A stretch of 10,899 nucleotides of DNA from Alphaproteobacteria bacterium (GTDB lineage: Bacteria > Pseudomonadota > Alphaproteobacteria > RF32 > CAG-239), in the NCBI GenBank assembly GCA_017479785.1, contig JAFVBT010000040.1, forward strand, positions 1 to 10,899, read 5' to 3'. The notes below the pieces were generated by a model. It ran no database searches. It was not told the origin of the DNA and saw nothing but the letters and a program-made list of their open reading frames with translations. The translations under genes and the position numbers were made by a program. This document shows, piece after piece, positions 1-5,671 of this stretch. How positions within the stretch are numbered: the stretch's first letter is position 1; the number at the start of each line of letters is the position of its first letter.

Positions 1-70
1 CTACCCCATAGCTGTCTATGCCGTTGTCACCAACTTGGTACCCAAACGGCGATTTGTATCTTTCATACAT
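1..70 (-). CDS. N-terminal fragment of an unknown protein, cut by the window edge
   Basis: The first 23 codons of a leftward gene are present, reading MYERYKSPFGYQVGDNGIDS and then YGV. The ATG is at 70-68. A strong Shine-Dalgarno sequence, AGGAAGGAG (complement of 79-87), lies 8 bases upstream, and this is the main reason for trusting so short a piece. The peptide shows no signal sequence and no motif I recognise, so no function is offered. The long AT-rich spacer upstream (71-342) carries repeated sites that could control it, and the previous leftward gene ends in its own terminator, so this gene is probably transcribed independently. Confidence 0.7.
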   Translation of the reverse strand, partial: MYERYKSPFGYQVGDNGIDSYGV

Positions 71-136
71 ACTGTTTTCTCCTTCCTGATTTTAAATTTT
101 AACATTTCTTTACTCAATAAATAAGTTAATTCTTTT

Positions 137-287
137 TTGATAATATAGGTGTGATTGTTTCGCCTCTTGAATATACGTCTGTTTCTGTTATAATTTCACG
201 CGAATAAATGCACACCCATATTATCAATTACACCGAATCACAGTTTTAATAAATTGTCAAGATTTAAAATATGAAAAATATTATCAA
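137..287. repeat. Three TTGATAATAT sites, two forming a 17-bp inverted repeat
   Basis: TTGATAATATAGGTGTG lies at 137-153 on the + strand. Its near-perfect inverted copy, TTGATAATATGGGTGTG, is at 227-211 on the - strand (16 of 17 match). A third, shorter copy (TTGATAATAT, - strand) is at 287-278. The two long arms are 57 bases apart and are centred on a promoter-like element (167-194). This arrangement would suit operators for a DNA-binding regulator of the gene at 1-70 or of a rightward transcript. That role is inferred; only the repeats are seen. Confidence 0.55.
167..194 (+). promoter_or_regulatory. Promoter-like element in the spacer, pointing right
   Basis: TTGAAT at 167-172 and a perfect TATAAT at 189-194 are separated by 16 bases, a good sigma-70 match. 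No convincing rightward gene follows. A transcript starting near 200 would run toward the 3' end of the gene at 343-1125, antisense to it, and could stop at the imperfect hairpin at 333-352, which is followed on this strand by a T-rich run. It could drive a small RNA, or it could be chance in an AT-rich spacer. Confidence 0.3.
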
Positions 288-323
288 TGTTAATATAATA
301 ATGAAAATTCTTATATTGCAAAC

Positions 324-352
324 AAAAAAAACCGGCAGATTTCTATCCGCCG
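324..352 (-). terminator. Intrinsic terminator overlapping the stop codon of the orphan gene
   Basis: On the - strand an 8-bp stem (352-345 with 340-333, one G-U pair) closes a four-base AGAA loop and is followed by eight T residues (331-324). The 5' arm is made of the last codons, GGC GGA, and the first bases of the TAG stop, so the terminator begins inside the coding sequence. Confidence 0.8.
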
Positions 353-1125
353 ATTCTTTTTACAAAACTATTAAGAGTGACAATTCGCGAATTTTTCTGC
401 GGCTGTGCCTCTCCTACTTTATTGCCACGATACAGAGTGAATACTGATTTACTCTGATCCAAACATATTTGCCCTTCGGCATCTTCCAAAACTTTATAGA
501 AGTTTCCGTGAGCCTTAAAGTATTCGCCTACTTGCACCTGTTTCTTTTCAAAGGCACTAATACCATATTCTTCTATGAAGTGGTAGTCCTTGTTAAAAAC
601 AGGCAGGTAGTTGCATACATCATCATAGGCGACGCCCCAAGCCGTGAAGGCATATTCCAATCTGTTATCTTTAATTAAAAAACAGTTGGTAAGATATACA
701 GCCTGAGGAACTTTATCATCATCACCGGTATAAAATTCCAGAGCCTCTATCAGCTCTTGCCGAGTGTAGGAAGTGATTTTTCTAATGACTTCCTCACCGT
801 CTTTTTTGCGATGAAGAAAATACAAATCACCATTGACAAAGAAAATATCTTTATCGGCCACAATCGGCTTGATTTTAACAATTTCTTCGGAATCACCTGC
901 AAAATATGCGGACAACTCCAAGAATGCCTTTGTTAAGGATAGTATACCGGAAGGATCTTTTCCTACCTCAGGGTCATACCATGCAATATGCTCATGCTTC
1001 GTACTTGTAATTAAGCGCACAAGCGTTGCATTTGTACACTCAAGGTACAAATTGGCATGCGTCTTGCAGTAGACCATGCACATTTCATCCGGATTAACGG
1101 ATGAATTAAACAAATCTAATACCAT
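343..1125 (-). CDS. Hypothetical protein, 260 aa, orphan
   Basis: I do not recognise this protein. It starts at ATG 1125 and ends with TAG at 343. It has no signal peptide or membrane segment, so it is probably cytoplasmic. It is a mixed alpha/beta-looking sequence with six cysteines, three of them near the N-terminus (C16, C20, C30), and a run of short alternating strand-like segments around residues 90-107 (IFFVNGDLYFLH) and 197-233. Met15 and Met17 are alternative starts, but the promoter about 27 bases upstream of Met1 suits the longer form. No Shine-Dalgarno site precedes it; the leader is only A and T near the ATG. It is flanked by its own promoter and terminator and so appears to be a single-gene unit. 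The reading frame is open throughout and well above chance length, so the gene is likely real even though its function is unknown. Confidence 0.8.
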   Translation of the reverse strand: MVLDLFNSSVNPDEMCMVYCKTHANLYLECTNATLVRLITSTKHEHIAWYDPEVGKDPSGILSLTKAFLELSAYFAGDSEEIVKIKPIVADKDIFFVNGDLYFLHRKKDGEEVIRKITSYTRQELIEALEFYTGDDDKVPQAVYLTNCFLIKDNRLEYAFTAWGVAYDDVCNYLPVFNKDYHFIEEYGISAFEKKQVQVGEYFKAHGNFYKVLEDAEGQICLDQSKSVFTLYRGNKVGEAQPQKNSRIVTLNSFVKRIGG

Positions 1126-1151
1126 ATAATTAATAATTTTTATTTGTCTAT

Positions 1152-1180
1152 AATTTAGTACAAAAAGTTTATATTGTCAA
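1152..1180 (-). promoter_or_regulatory. Sigma-70-type promoter of the 343-1125 gene
   Basis: A perfect -35 TTGACA (complement of 1175-1180) is followed after 17 bases by TAAATT (complement of 1152-1157, 4 of 6 matches). The predicted start of transcription near 1145 leaves a leader of about 20 bases that contains TATTAATT (1135-1128) and no ribosome binding site. Confidence 0.55.
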
Positions 1181-1362
1181 ACAAAAAATTACATATTTAA
1201 GAGGATAATGCAGATTCGCAAAGATTCGGCAAGAAAACCGATTCTAACACCGATTCCGGACATTTTCTCTCGTTTTTGCCTGTTTTATAAGCCAAAAATC
1301 GCCTTTTTTATGATTTTTATGCAAAAAAATGCTGTTTTTTGTTGTATAACAGCGATTTTTAT

Positions 1363-1394
1363 TTGACTCTTATAATTTTTATGCCGAATATAAG
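1363..1394 (+). promoter_or_regulatory. Probable promoter region of the HU gene
   Basis: TTGACT at 1363-1368 is a good -35 element. The -10 is ambiguous: AATATAAG at 1387-1394 offers hexamers at spacings of 18 to 20 bases, none a strong match. A T-rich stretch directly upstream could act as an UP-like element, which would suit a highly expressed gene. The -35 is seen; the rest is inferred. Confidence 0.35.
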
Positions 1395-1449
1395 CAGTGA
1401 GAGGCGCAGATGCCTTGATATAACTCTGATTATAATGAAAGGGAATAAA

Positions 1450-1722
1450 ATGAACAAAACTGAATTCGTTGATGCAGTTGCTAATGAAGCTAAGGCATCT
1501 AAAGTTGCTACCGCACAAGTTATTAACGCTGCAATTGCTGTTATTTCTAAGTCTTTGAAAAAGGGCGTTGCCATTCAAATTACCGGTTTCGGTTCTTTCG
1601 ATGTTATTAAACGTGCTGCTCGTAAAGGTCGCAACCCTGCTACCGGCAAAGAAATCAAAATTGCCGCTTCTAAAGCTCCACGCTTTAAAGCCGGTAAAGC
1701 TTTGAAAGATGCTGTAAAATAA
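1450..1722 (+). CDS. hup: DNA-binding protein HU
   Basis: HU is a small dimeric nucleoid protein that binds and bends DNA without sequence specificity. The product is 90 residues, exactly the usual length. It has the N-terminal helical region, then GFGSF at 46-50 and the DNA-binding arm signature GRNPATG at 60-66, with the intercalating proline at position 63. The lysine-rich C-terminus (PRFKAGKALKDAVK) is also typical. The frame extends upstream to 1339, but the start at 1450 is chosen because it gives the family length and has AAAGGGA (1438-1444) a few bases before it. Codon use is biased to GTT, GCT and AAA, as expected of a highly expressed gene. It stands alone, converges with era, and the two share a terminator. 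I cannot distinguish HU-alpha from HU-beta. Confidence 0.96.
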   Translation: MNKTEFVDAVANEAKASKVATAQVINAAIAVISKSLKKGVAIQITGFGSFDVIKRAARKGRNPATGKEIKIAASKAPRFKAGKALKDAVK

Positions 1723-1736
1723 TCAGTAGTCATAAC

Positions 1737-1772
1737 AAAAAAGTCCCGCTGACAATCCGGCGGGATTTTTTT
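1737..1772. terminator. Bidirectional terminator between hup and era
   Basis: TCCCGC (1744-1749) pairs with GCGGGA (1760-1765). Two further pairs inside (U-G, G-C) leave a six-base loop. The stem is followed by seven T residues on the + strand (1766-1772) and, on the - strand, by six T residues (complement of 1737-1742). It ends hup transcripts from the left and the era operon from the right. Confidence 0.88.
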
Positions 1773-1788
1773 GTGCCCATTCATTTTC

Positions 1789-2685
1789 TTATGACTTAAA
1801 ATTCAATCCCCAGTCATTGTAATGCGACGGATCTTCTTCCCAATTTTCGCGTACTTTCACGTATAAGAACAAATGTATGCGTTCTTCCAGAAGTTCTTCC
1901 AATTCTTCGCGCGCACTCTGTCCTATTTTCTTTATCATGGAACCGTTGCGCCCCAAAATAATGGATTTATGTCCCTCGCGTGTTACATAAATAGTCATTT
2001 CCGCCCGAATTGAACCGTCGTCTTTGTGTTCCCACAATTCCGGTTCAACCGTTAAGACATAAGGTAGCTCTTGCCGTAAATTCAGAAACAATTTTTCACG
2101 CACAATTTCAGCTGCCAACAATCTGAGCGGCATATCCGACATTTGTTCTTCCGGATAATACCACGGACTTTCCGGCAGATTCTCCGCCAGATATTCATAA
2201 AAATCGGTAATATGATCACCGGACTGCGCCGAAAACATAAACACCGCATCAAAATTAAACAGATTTTCAAATTCTTCTTTCAAGCGCAACAGTTCTTCTT
2301 CGTCCATCAAATCAATTTTGTTAAACGCCAGAACGGCATGCGCTTCACGCTTAATAAGTTCGTCAATAATTGCCGAAGTTTCTTCATTCATTCCGCGTTT
2401 TGCATCCACCACCAACACGTTGATATCGGCATCTCCGAACCCGTGCCACGCCGAAGCAACCATTGCTCTGTCCAAGCGTCTTTTAGGCACAAATATCCCC
2501 GGTGTATCTAAAAAGATAATCTGCGTATCACCATAAATCCCGATACCTTTAATTGTTGTGCGCGTTGTCTGCGCTTTCGGAGACACAATGGAAACTTTTG
2601 ACCCCACAAAATTATTGGTAATTGTTGATTTTCCAGCATTCGGTGCCCCGATGAGCGCCACAAAACCGCATCTTGTTTTCGTCAT
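1789..2685 (-). CDS. era: GTPase Era, 30S ribosomal subunit maturation
   Basis: Era is an essential GTPase that binds 16S rRNA and helps late assembly of the 30S subunit. The product is 298 residues, the normal length. The G-domain motifs are all present: G1 GAPNAGKS (13-20), the switch I region with TTRTT (40-44), G3 DTPG (60-63), G4 NKID (122-125) and G5 SAQS (152-155). The C-terminal KH domain has the RNA-binding loop GRNGSMIK (245-252) followed by the usual KIGQSAR. It is the last gene of a leftward operon. Its ATG overlaps the end of rnc by four bases (ATGA), indicating translational coupling. In many alphaproteobacteria recO follows era; here a terminator follows at once, so recO must lie elsewhere or be absent. 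Confidence 0.98.
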   Translation of the reverse strand: MTKTRCGFVALIGAPNAGKSTITNNFVGSKVSIVSPKAQTTRTTIKGIGIYGDTQIIFLDTPGIFVPKRRLDRAMVASAWHGFGDADINVLVVDAKRGMNEETSAIIDELIKREAHAVLAFNKIDLMDEEELLRLKEEFENLFNFDAVFMFSAQSGDHITDFYEYLAENLPESPWYYPEEQMSDMPLRLLAAEIVREKLFLNLRQELPYVLTVEPELWEHKDDGSIRAEMTIYVTREGHKSIILGRNGSMIKKIGQSAREELEELLEERIHLFLYVKVRENWEEDPSHYNDWGLNFKS

Positions 2686-3338
2686 TGTCCTTGCTCCATT
2701 TGTTCCAATAATTTTGCCGCAGCCTGTTGTTCGGCTGTTTTTTTATTTTTTCCTTGTCCGAGTGCAAATTGTCCGTCATTTAACGACACTTTAATCGTAA
2801 ACATCGGCTCATGCTCGCTGCCGTCCTTAGACACCACTTCATAAACCGGCAACGGCAATTTTAAGCTGTGAAATTTTTCTTGCAATTGCGTTTTGGCATC
2901 TTTTTCCGAACCGCCTTCTTTATCTATCATATCGCGCCAATTTGTTTCCACAAAACGGATGGCCTGTTCTATATCGGAATCAATATAAATTGCGCCGATA
3001 ATCGCTTCGCCGACATCACAAAGCACATTGACACTTTGCTTTGTTTCTTTATCCTTGGCATTGATATATTCATCAATATGCAGTTTTTTGACCACTGCGG
3101 CCACCGTTTCGGCGCGCACCAACTGAACATGACGCTGCGCCAACACACCTTCTCGGTCATTCGGAAACATATTATACAACAAGTGTGCCATTGTCATTCC
3201 CAACACTCTGTCACCGAGAAATTCCAAACGCTCGTAATTATAGTGTTCATTTCCGGTAACACTGCTGTGCGTTAAAGCCTGTTGCAACAATTTAAGATTT
3301 TTGAATTTATAATTCAGATTTTTCTGCAGCTTTTCCAT
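2682..3338 (-). CDS. rnc: Ribonuclease III
   Basis: RNase III cuts double-stranded RNA, including the rRNA precursor, and so acts in the same pathway as its neighbour era. The product has 218 residues. The catalytic domain contains the signature ERLEFLGDRVLG (36-47) with metal-binding E36, E39 and D43, and the second acidic pair D108 and E111 in CDVGEAIIGA. The Arg at 44, where gammaproteobacteria have Ser, is typical of alphaproteobacteria. A double-stranded RNA-binding domain covers about 148-215, ending with KKTAEQQAAAKLLE. The ATG lies three bases after the lepB stop; the likely ribosome binding site, AGAGGT, sits inside the last lepB codons. A four-base overlap couples it to era. Confidence 0.98.
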   Translation of the reverse strand: MEKLQKNLNYKFKNLKLLQQALTHSSVTGNEHYNYERLEFLGDRVLGMTMAHLLYNMFPNDREGVLAQRHVQLVRAETVAAVVKKLHIDEYINAKDKETKQSVNVLCDVGEAIIGAIYIDSDIEQAIRFVETNWRDMIDKEGGSEKDAKTQLQEKFHSLKLPLPVYEVVSKDGSEHEPMFTIKVSLNDGQFALGQGKNKKTAEQQAAAKLLEQMEQGQ

Positions 3339-3341
3339 TTA

Positions 3342-4124
3342 TTAATGAATACCTCTGAAAAAACGGCGCCACCGAATGGCATGGAACCACGTCCAAGGTT
3401 TAAAAATAGAACCGCTGTCATCATGCGAAAAGAAAATAAATCTTGCCTTACCCACAAGATTTTCCTGCGGCACAAAACCAACACTGATTCGGCTGTCATC
3501 CGAGCGATCTCTGTTATCACCCATAACAAAATAAGCATTTTCCGGCACAACAAATTCCTCGGTATTATCCACAATGCGTTCATCATCTGACAATTCCAGA
3601 ATTTGATGTTCAACACCGTTCGGCAGTGTCTCGGTATATTTATGATAAAATTCCGGAATTGAAAGATATTCATCTATAATATAGCGACCGTTCTCTTCAC
3701 GTTCAACTTTTTTTCCGTTAATATACAAACGCCCTTCTTTCATTTGCACGGTATCACCCGGCAATCCGATAATACGTTTAATAAAATCCGTATGCGTATT
3801 TTTCGGGAACTTAAATACAACAACGTCACCGCGCTGCGGCAGAGAGTGCCAAATACGCCCTTTAAACAGCGGCAAGCCGCCCGGAAAAGAATAGCGTGAA
3901 TATCCGTATGTATATTTTGTTACAAACAAATAATCTCCCACACGCAAAGTCGGATACATTGAATGTGACGGAATACGGAAAGGCTCAAGCAAAAAACTGC
4001 GAATCACCAAAGCAATCAAAATTGCCAAAAGAACCGTTTTCAAGTTTTCCGTAAACGCGTTTTCCGAACTTTTATCAAATTTATCAACTTTTTTCTTAAA
4101 AATGTTATCTACCGTTTTACGCAC
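3342..4124 (-). CDS. lepB: Signal peptidase I
   Basis: LepB is the inner-membrane serine/lysine protease that removes signal peptides from proteins exported through Sec or Tat, with its catalytic domain in the periplasm. The product is 260 residues. A basic N-terminus is followed by one membrane segment at about 28-46. Family box B is PSHSMYPTL with nucleophile S55; box D is FIKRIIGLPGD with general base K116; box E is GDNRDRSDDSR at 202-212. The start codon is GTG at 4124, since no ATG occurs before Met56. It is supported by GAGGAAGAGGAA directly upstream, which at the same time encodes the acidic end of the hydrolase. Only two bases separate the two genes, so translation is probably coupled. 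The C-terminus (WRRFFRGIH) is basic and aromatic. Confidence 0.97.
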   Translation of the reverse strand: MRKTVDNIFKKKVDKFDKSSENAFTENLKTVLLAILIALVIRSFLLEPFRIPSHSMYPTLRVGDYLFVTKYTYGYSRYSFPGGLPLFKGRIWHSLPQRGDVVVFKFPKNTHTDFIKRIIGLPGDTVQMKEGRLYINGKKVEREENGRYIIDEYLSIPEFYHKYTETLPNGVEHQILELSDDERIVDNTEEFVVPENAYFVMGDNRDRSDDSRISVGFVPQENLVGKARFIFFSHDDSGSIFKPWTWFHAIRWRRFFRGIH

Positions 4125-4126
4125 GA

Positions 4127-4894
4127 CTATTCCTCTTCTTCCGCATCTAAATCGTCAATATAATCTTCTTCCGTATCTGTCTCGTTTTCCAACAAAAGAT
4201 CTTCTTCCAATTCCGATTTTTTACGGCGACCGCGACGCTTTTTAATCGGTGCACGACGTTGCATGGCACTTATGACATATTGTCCGGAGACTTTATATAA
4301 ATCCTTAAGATGGTTGTTATACATATGGTCACCATCTTCAATCATTGCAAAATCTATTTCCACGTTGCGTTGCTGATTCAATCGGCGCGCCATAACTTCC
4401 ACCATTGCCGGTGTCACAATTTCGTCACGTCCGCCCTGTACAATTAATCCGGATGTCGGACATGGTGCCAAAAATGAGAAATCTTTTTCGTTTGCCGGCG
4501 GTGTCACCGCAATAAAATTATTAATATCCGGACGACGCATCAATAACTGCAAGCCTATCCATGCGCCGAAAGAATAACCGGCAATCCAGCATTGTTTGGC
4601 ATCGGGATTCATATTTTGCAGCCAATCCAACGCAATGGTGGCATCCGATAATTCTCCGACACCATTTTCAAACTGTCCCTGAGACCGTCCGACACCTCGG
4701 AAATTAAAGCGTAAAACAGAAAATCCCAAATCTTTAAAACAACTGAATAAGCTGTACACAACCTTATTATTCATCGTGCCGCCTAACAACGGATCCGGAT
4801 GTAAAATCAACGCAACCGGTGCATTCGGACGTTCGCTTTTGTGATATCTTCCTTCAATTCGGCCGGCATGACCGTTAAACAGTACCTCTACCAT
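4127..4894 (-). CDS. Alpha/beta hydrolase with a charged C-terminal tail
   Basis: This is an alpha/beta-hydrolase of the family often found in alphaproteobacteria (COG2945-like, as I recall it), whose substrate is unknown. From the ATG at 4894 it has 255 residues. The conserved start FNGHAGRIEGRYH, the LHPDPLLGGTMNNK region with the oxyanion-hole area (32-44), and RFNFRGVGRSQG (62-73) are clear. The likely triad is S108 in GYSFGAW, D157 in GGRDE and H190 in DGDH. The frame continues upstream to 4978, but the family alignment begins at MVEVLFNG, so the inner ATG is preferred; its ribosome binding site (AAAGAGA) is only fair. The core ends near residue 213. Beyond it is an added tail of a basic cluster (218-226) and then a strongly acidic stretch (228-255). 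It is the first gene of the operon with lepB, rnc and era. Confidence 0.88.
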   Translation of the reverse strand: MVEVLFNGHAGRIEGRYHKSERPNAPVALILHPDPLLGGTMNNKVVYSLFSCFKDLGFSVLRFNFRGVGRSQGQFENGVGELSDATIALDWLQNMNPDAKQCWIAGYSFGAWIGLQLLMRRPDINNFIAVTPPANEKDFSFLAPCPTSGLIVQGGRDEIVTPAMVEVMARRLNQQRNVEIDFAMIEDGDHMYNNHLKDLYKVSGQYVISAMQRRAPIKKRRGRRKKSELEEDLLLENETDTEEDYIDDLDAEEEE

Positions 4895-4981
4895 TTTTTT
4901 TCTCTTTATTATATTTATATTAATACATACGCTGTATTTTACAGGTATTAAAATTGTAAACTTCGGGGAGTATAACACATA
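4895..4981. promoter_or_regulatory. Divergent control region between hydrolase operon and cysE
   Basis: Both transcription units must start in or near these 87 bases. An inverted repeat TTTACA (4938-4943) and TGTAAA (4955-4960), 11 bases apart, could be an operator. The - strand TTTACA (4960-4955) might serve as a -35 for the operon but has no good -10. GGGGAG at 4965-4970 is the cysE ribosome binding site. Individual promoters cannot be fixed by eye, and the space is too short for a known riboswitch. Confidence 0.35.
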
Positions 4982-5599
4982 ATGATTTCAAAATACAAGA
5001 CATTTTTACAAGACCTTCAAGCAATTATTGACAGAGATCCGGCAACCCGTTCAAAATTTGAAGCAATTTTATGTTCATCTGGCCTGCATGCCATCATATT
5101 TTATCGTTTTAACCATTTTTTATGGCAACACAAATTTCGCTTAACAGCACGCATTTTATCACAGATTGCACGCTTTCTGACCGGTATTGAAATCCATCCC
5201 GGAGCAAAAATCGGTTCGGGTTTTATGATTGACCACGGCATGGGAGTAGTCATCGGCGAAACAACCGTTATCGGCAACAACGTTACTTTGTATCACGATG
5301 TCACTCTCGGCGGACGTAAATTGTATGATAAAAACGGCAAAAAACTCATCAAACGCCACCCGACTATCGGCAACAACGCTGTCATCGGCTCCGGTGCACA
5401 AATTTTGGGGCCTATTACACTCGGCAACGGCGTTAAAGTCGGTTCCAATGCCATTGTAATCCACGATATTCCGGACAACTGCACGGTTGTCAACACGGCA
5501 GCTTACATTGTAAAACACAATGAGCCGGAAAAAAATTTTTGCGCCTATGGTATTGAGCAGGAAGAAACATCAAAAAAATCAGCAAAGAAAAAATCCTGA
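4982..5599 (+). CDS. cysE: Serine O-acetyltransferase
   Basis: CysE transfers an acetyl group from acetyl-CoA to L-serine to give O-acetylserine, the direct precursor of cysteine. The 205-residue product is of the short type seen in Bacillus rather than the longer enterobacterial one. A helical N-terminal part (about 1-65) precedes a left-handed beta-helix of hexapeptide repeats. The active-site stretch GIEIHPGAKIGSGFMIDHG spans 68-86: H85 matches the catalytic His (158 in E. coli), and E70 stands where E. coli has Asp143, as in other short forms. VTLGG at 107-111 and KRHPTIG at 124-130 are further family marks. The usual short loop before KRHP is lengthened to include KLYDKNGKKLI. The C-terminus is lysine-rich (SKKSAKKKS). 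The gene stands alone, divergent from the hydrolase operon. Confidence 0.95.
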   Translation: MISKYKTFLQDLQAIIDRDPATRSKFEAILCSSGLHAIIFYRFNHFLWQHKFRLTARILSQIARFLTGIEIHPGAKIGSGFMIDHGMGVVIGETTVIGNNVTLYHDVTLGGRKLYDKNGKKLIKRHPTIGNNAVIGSGAQILGPITLGNGVKVGSNAIVIHDIPDNCTVVNTAAYIVKHNEPEKNFCAYGIEQEETSKKSAKKKS

Positions 5600-5616
5600 T
5601 TGTCATAATATTGTAA

Positions 5617-5645
5617 CTGACATTTTATTTTTTTTGTGTTATCCT
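5617..5645 (+). promoter_or_regulatory. Promoter of the exported-protein/uvrB cluster, overlapping a possible cysE terminator
   Basis: CTGACA (5617-5622) and TATCCT (5640-5645) are 17 bases apart, giving a start near 5652 and a leader of about 20 bases with GGAGA before the ATG at 5672. The -35 also forms the 3' arm of a weak hairpin TGTCA/TGACA (5601-5605 and 5618-5622), and the spacer is a T-rich run. The same bases may therefore end cysE transcription. The hairpin is only five pairs, so termination is uncertain. Confidence 0.6.
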
Positions 5646-5671
5646 GTTTGCACGATATGTGGAGAAAACAG

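Larger units (their letters stand above)
71..342. other. AT-rich intergenic spacer
   Basis: No convincing gene lies between the two leftward genes. The spacer holds the Shine-Dalgarno site of the gene at 1-70, the TTGATAATAT sites, the promoter-like element at 167-194, and the tail of the terminator for the gene at 343-1125. A TTGACA on the - strand (260-255) has no good -10 element at the right distance, so the promoter of the gene at 1-70 is not located. The only + strand reading frames are tiny and lack ribosome binding sites. Confidence 0.6.
1126..1449. other. AT-rich divergent intergenic region upstream of HU
   Basis: This spacer separates two divergent genes. It carries the leftward promoter (1152-1180), a run of GATTC repeats near 1213-1258, a 9-bp inverted repeat AAAAATCGC/GCGATTTTT (1294-1302 and 1352-1360) enclosing a smaller GCTGTT/AACAGC hairpin (1331-1336 and 1348-1353), and the presumed HU promoter region. 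A 52-codon open frame, 1208-1366, lies within it but is doubtful. No RNA gene is recognised. Confidence 0.6.

Noticed and set aside
207..249. 13-codon rightward reading frame (MHTHIINYTESQF)
   Set aside because: It has no ribosome binding site and a length expected by chance.
1213..1260. GATTC repeats as a CRISPR-like or iteron array
   Set aside because: Only four five-base copies at irregular spacing, with no spacers of constant length.
1339..1449. N-terminal extension of HU
   Set aside because: It would give 127 residues instead of the fixed family length of 90 and begins upstream of the promoter-like sequence; GGGA precedes the ATG at 1450.
2143..2511. Rightward open frame within era
   Set aside because: It is antisense to a fully conserved GTPase and has the Arg/His/Phe/Ile-rich makeup of an opposite-strand shadow.
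2868..3275. Rightward 135-codon frame within rnc
   Set aside because: It is antisense to all of the RNase III catalytic core; the composition (Phe, His, Ile) is that of a shadow frame.
4895..4978. N-terminal extension of the alpha/beta hydrolase (MLYSPKF...)
   Set aside because: The added part does not resemble the family, covers nearly the whole divergent promoter region, and the conserved sequence begins at MVEVLFNG.
4895..4981. Riboswitch or T-box leader for cysE
   Set aside because: The space is only 87 bases, shared by two divergent units, with no terminator hairpin or specifier-like structure.
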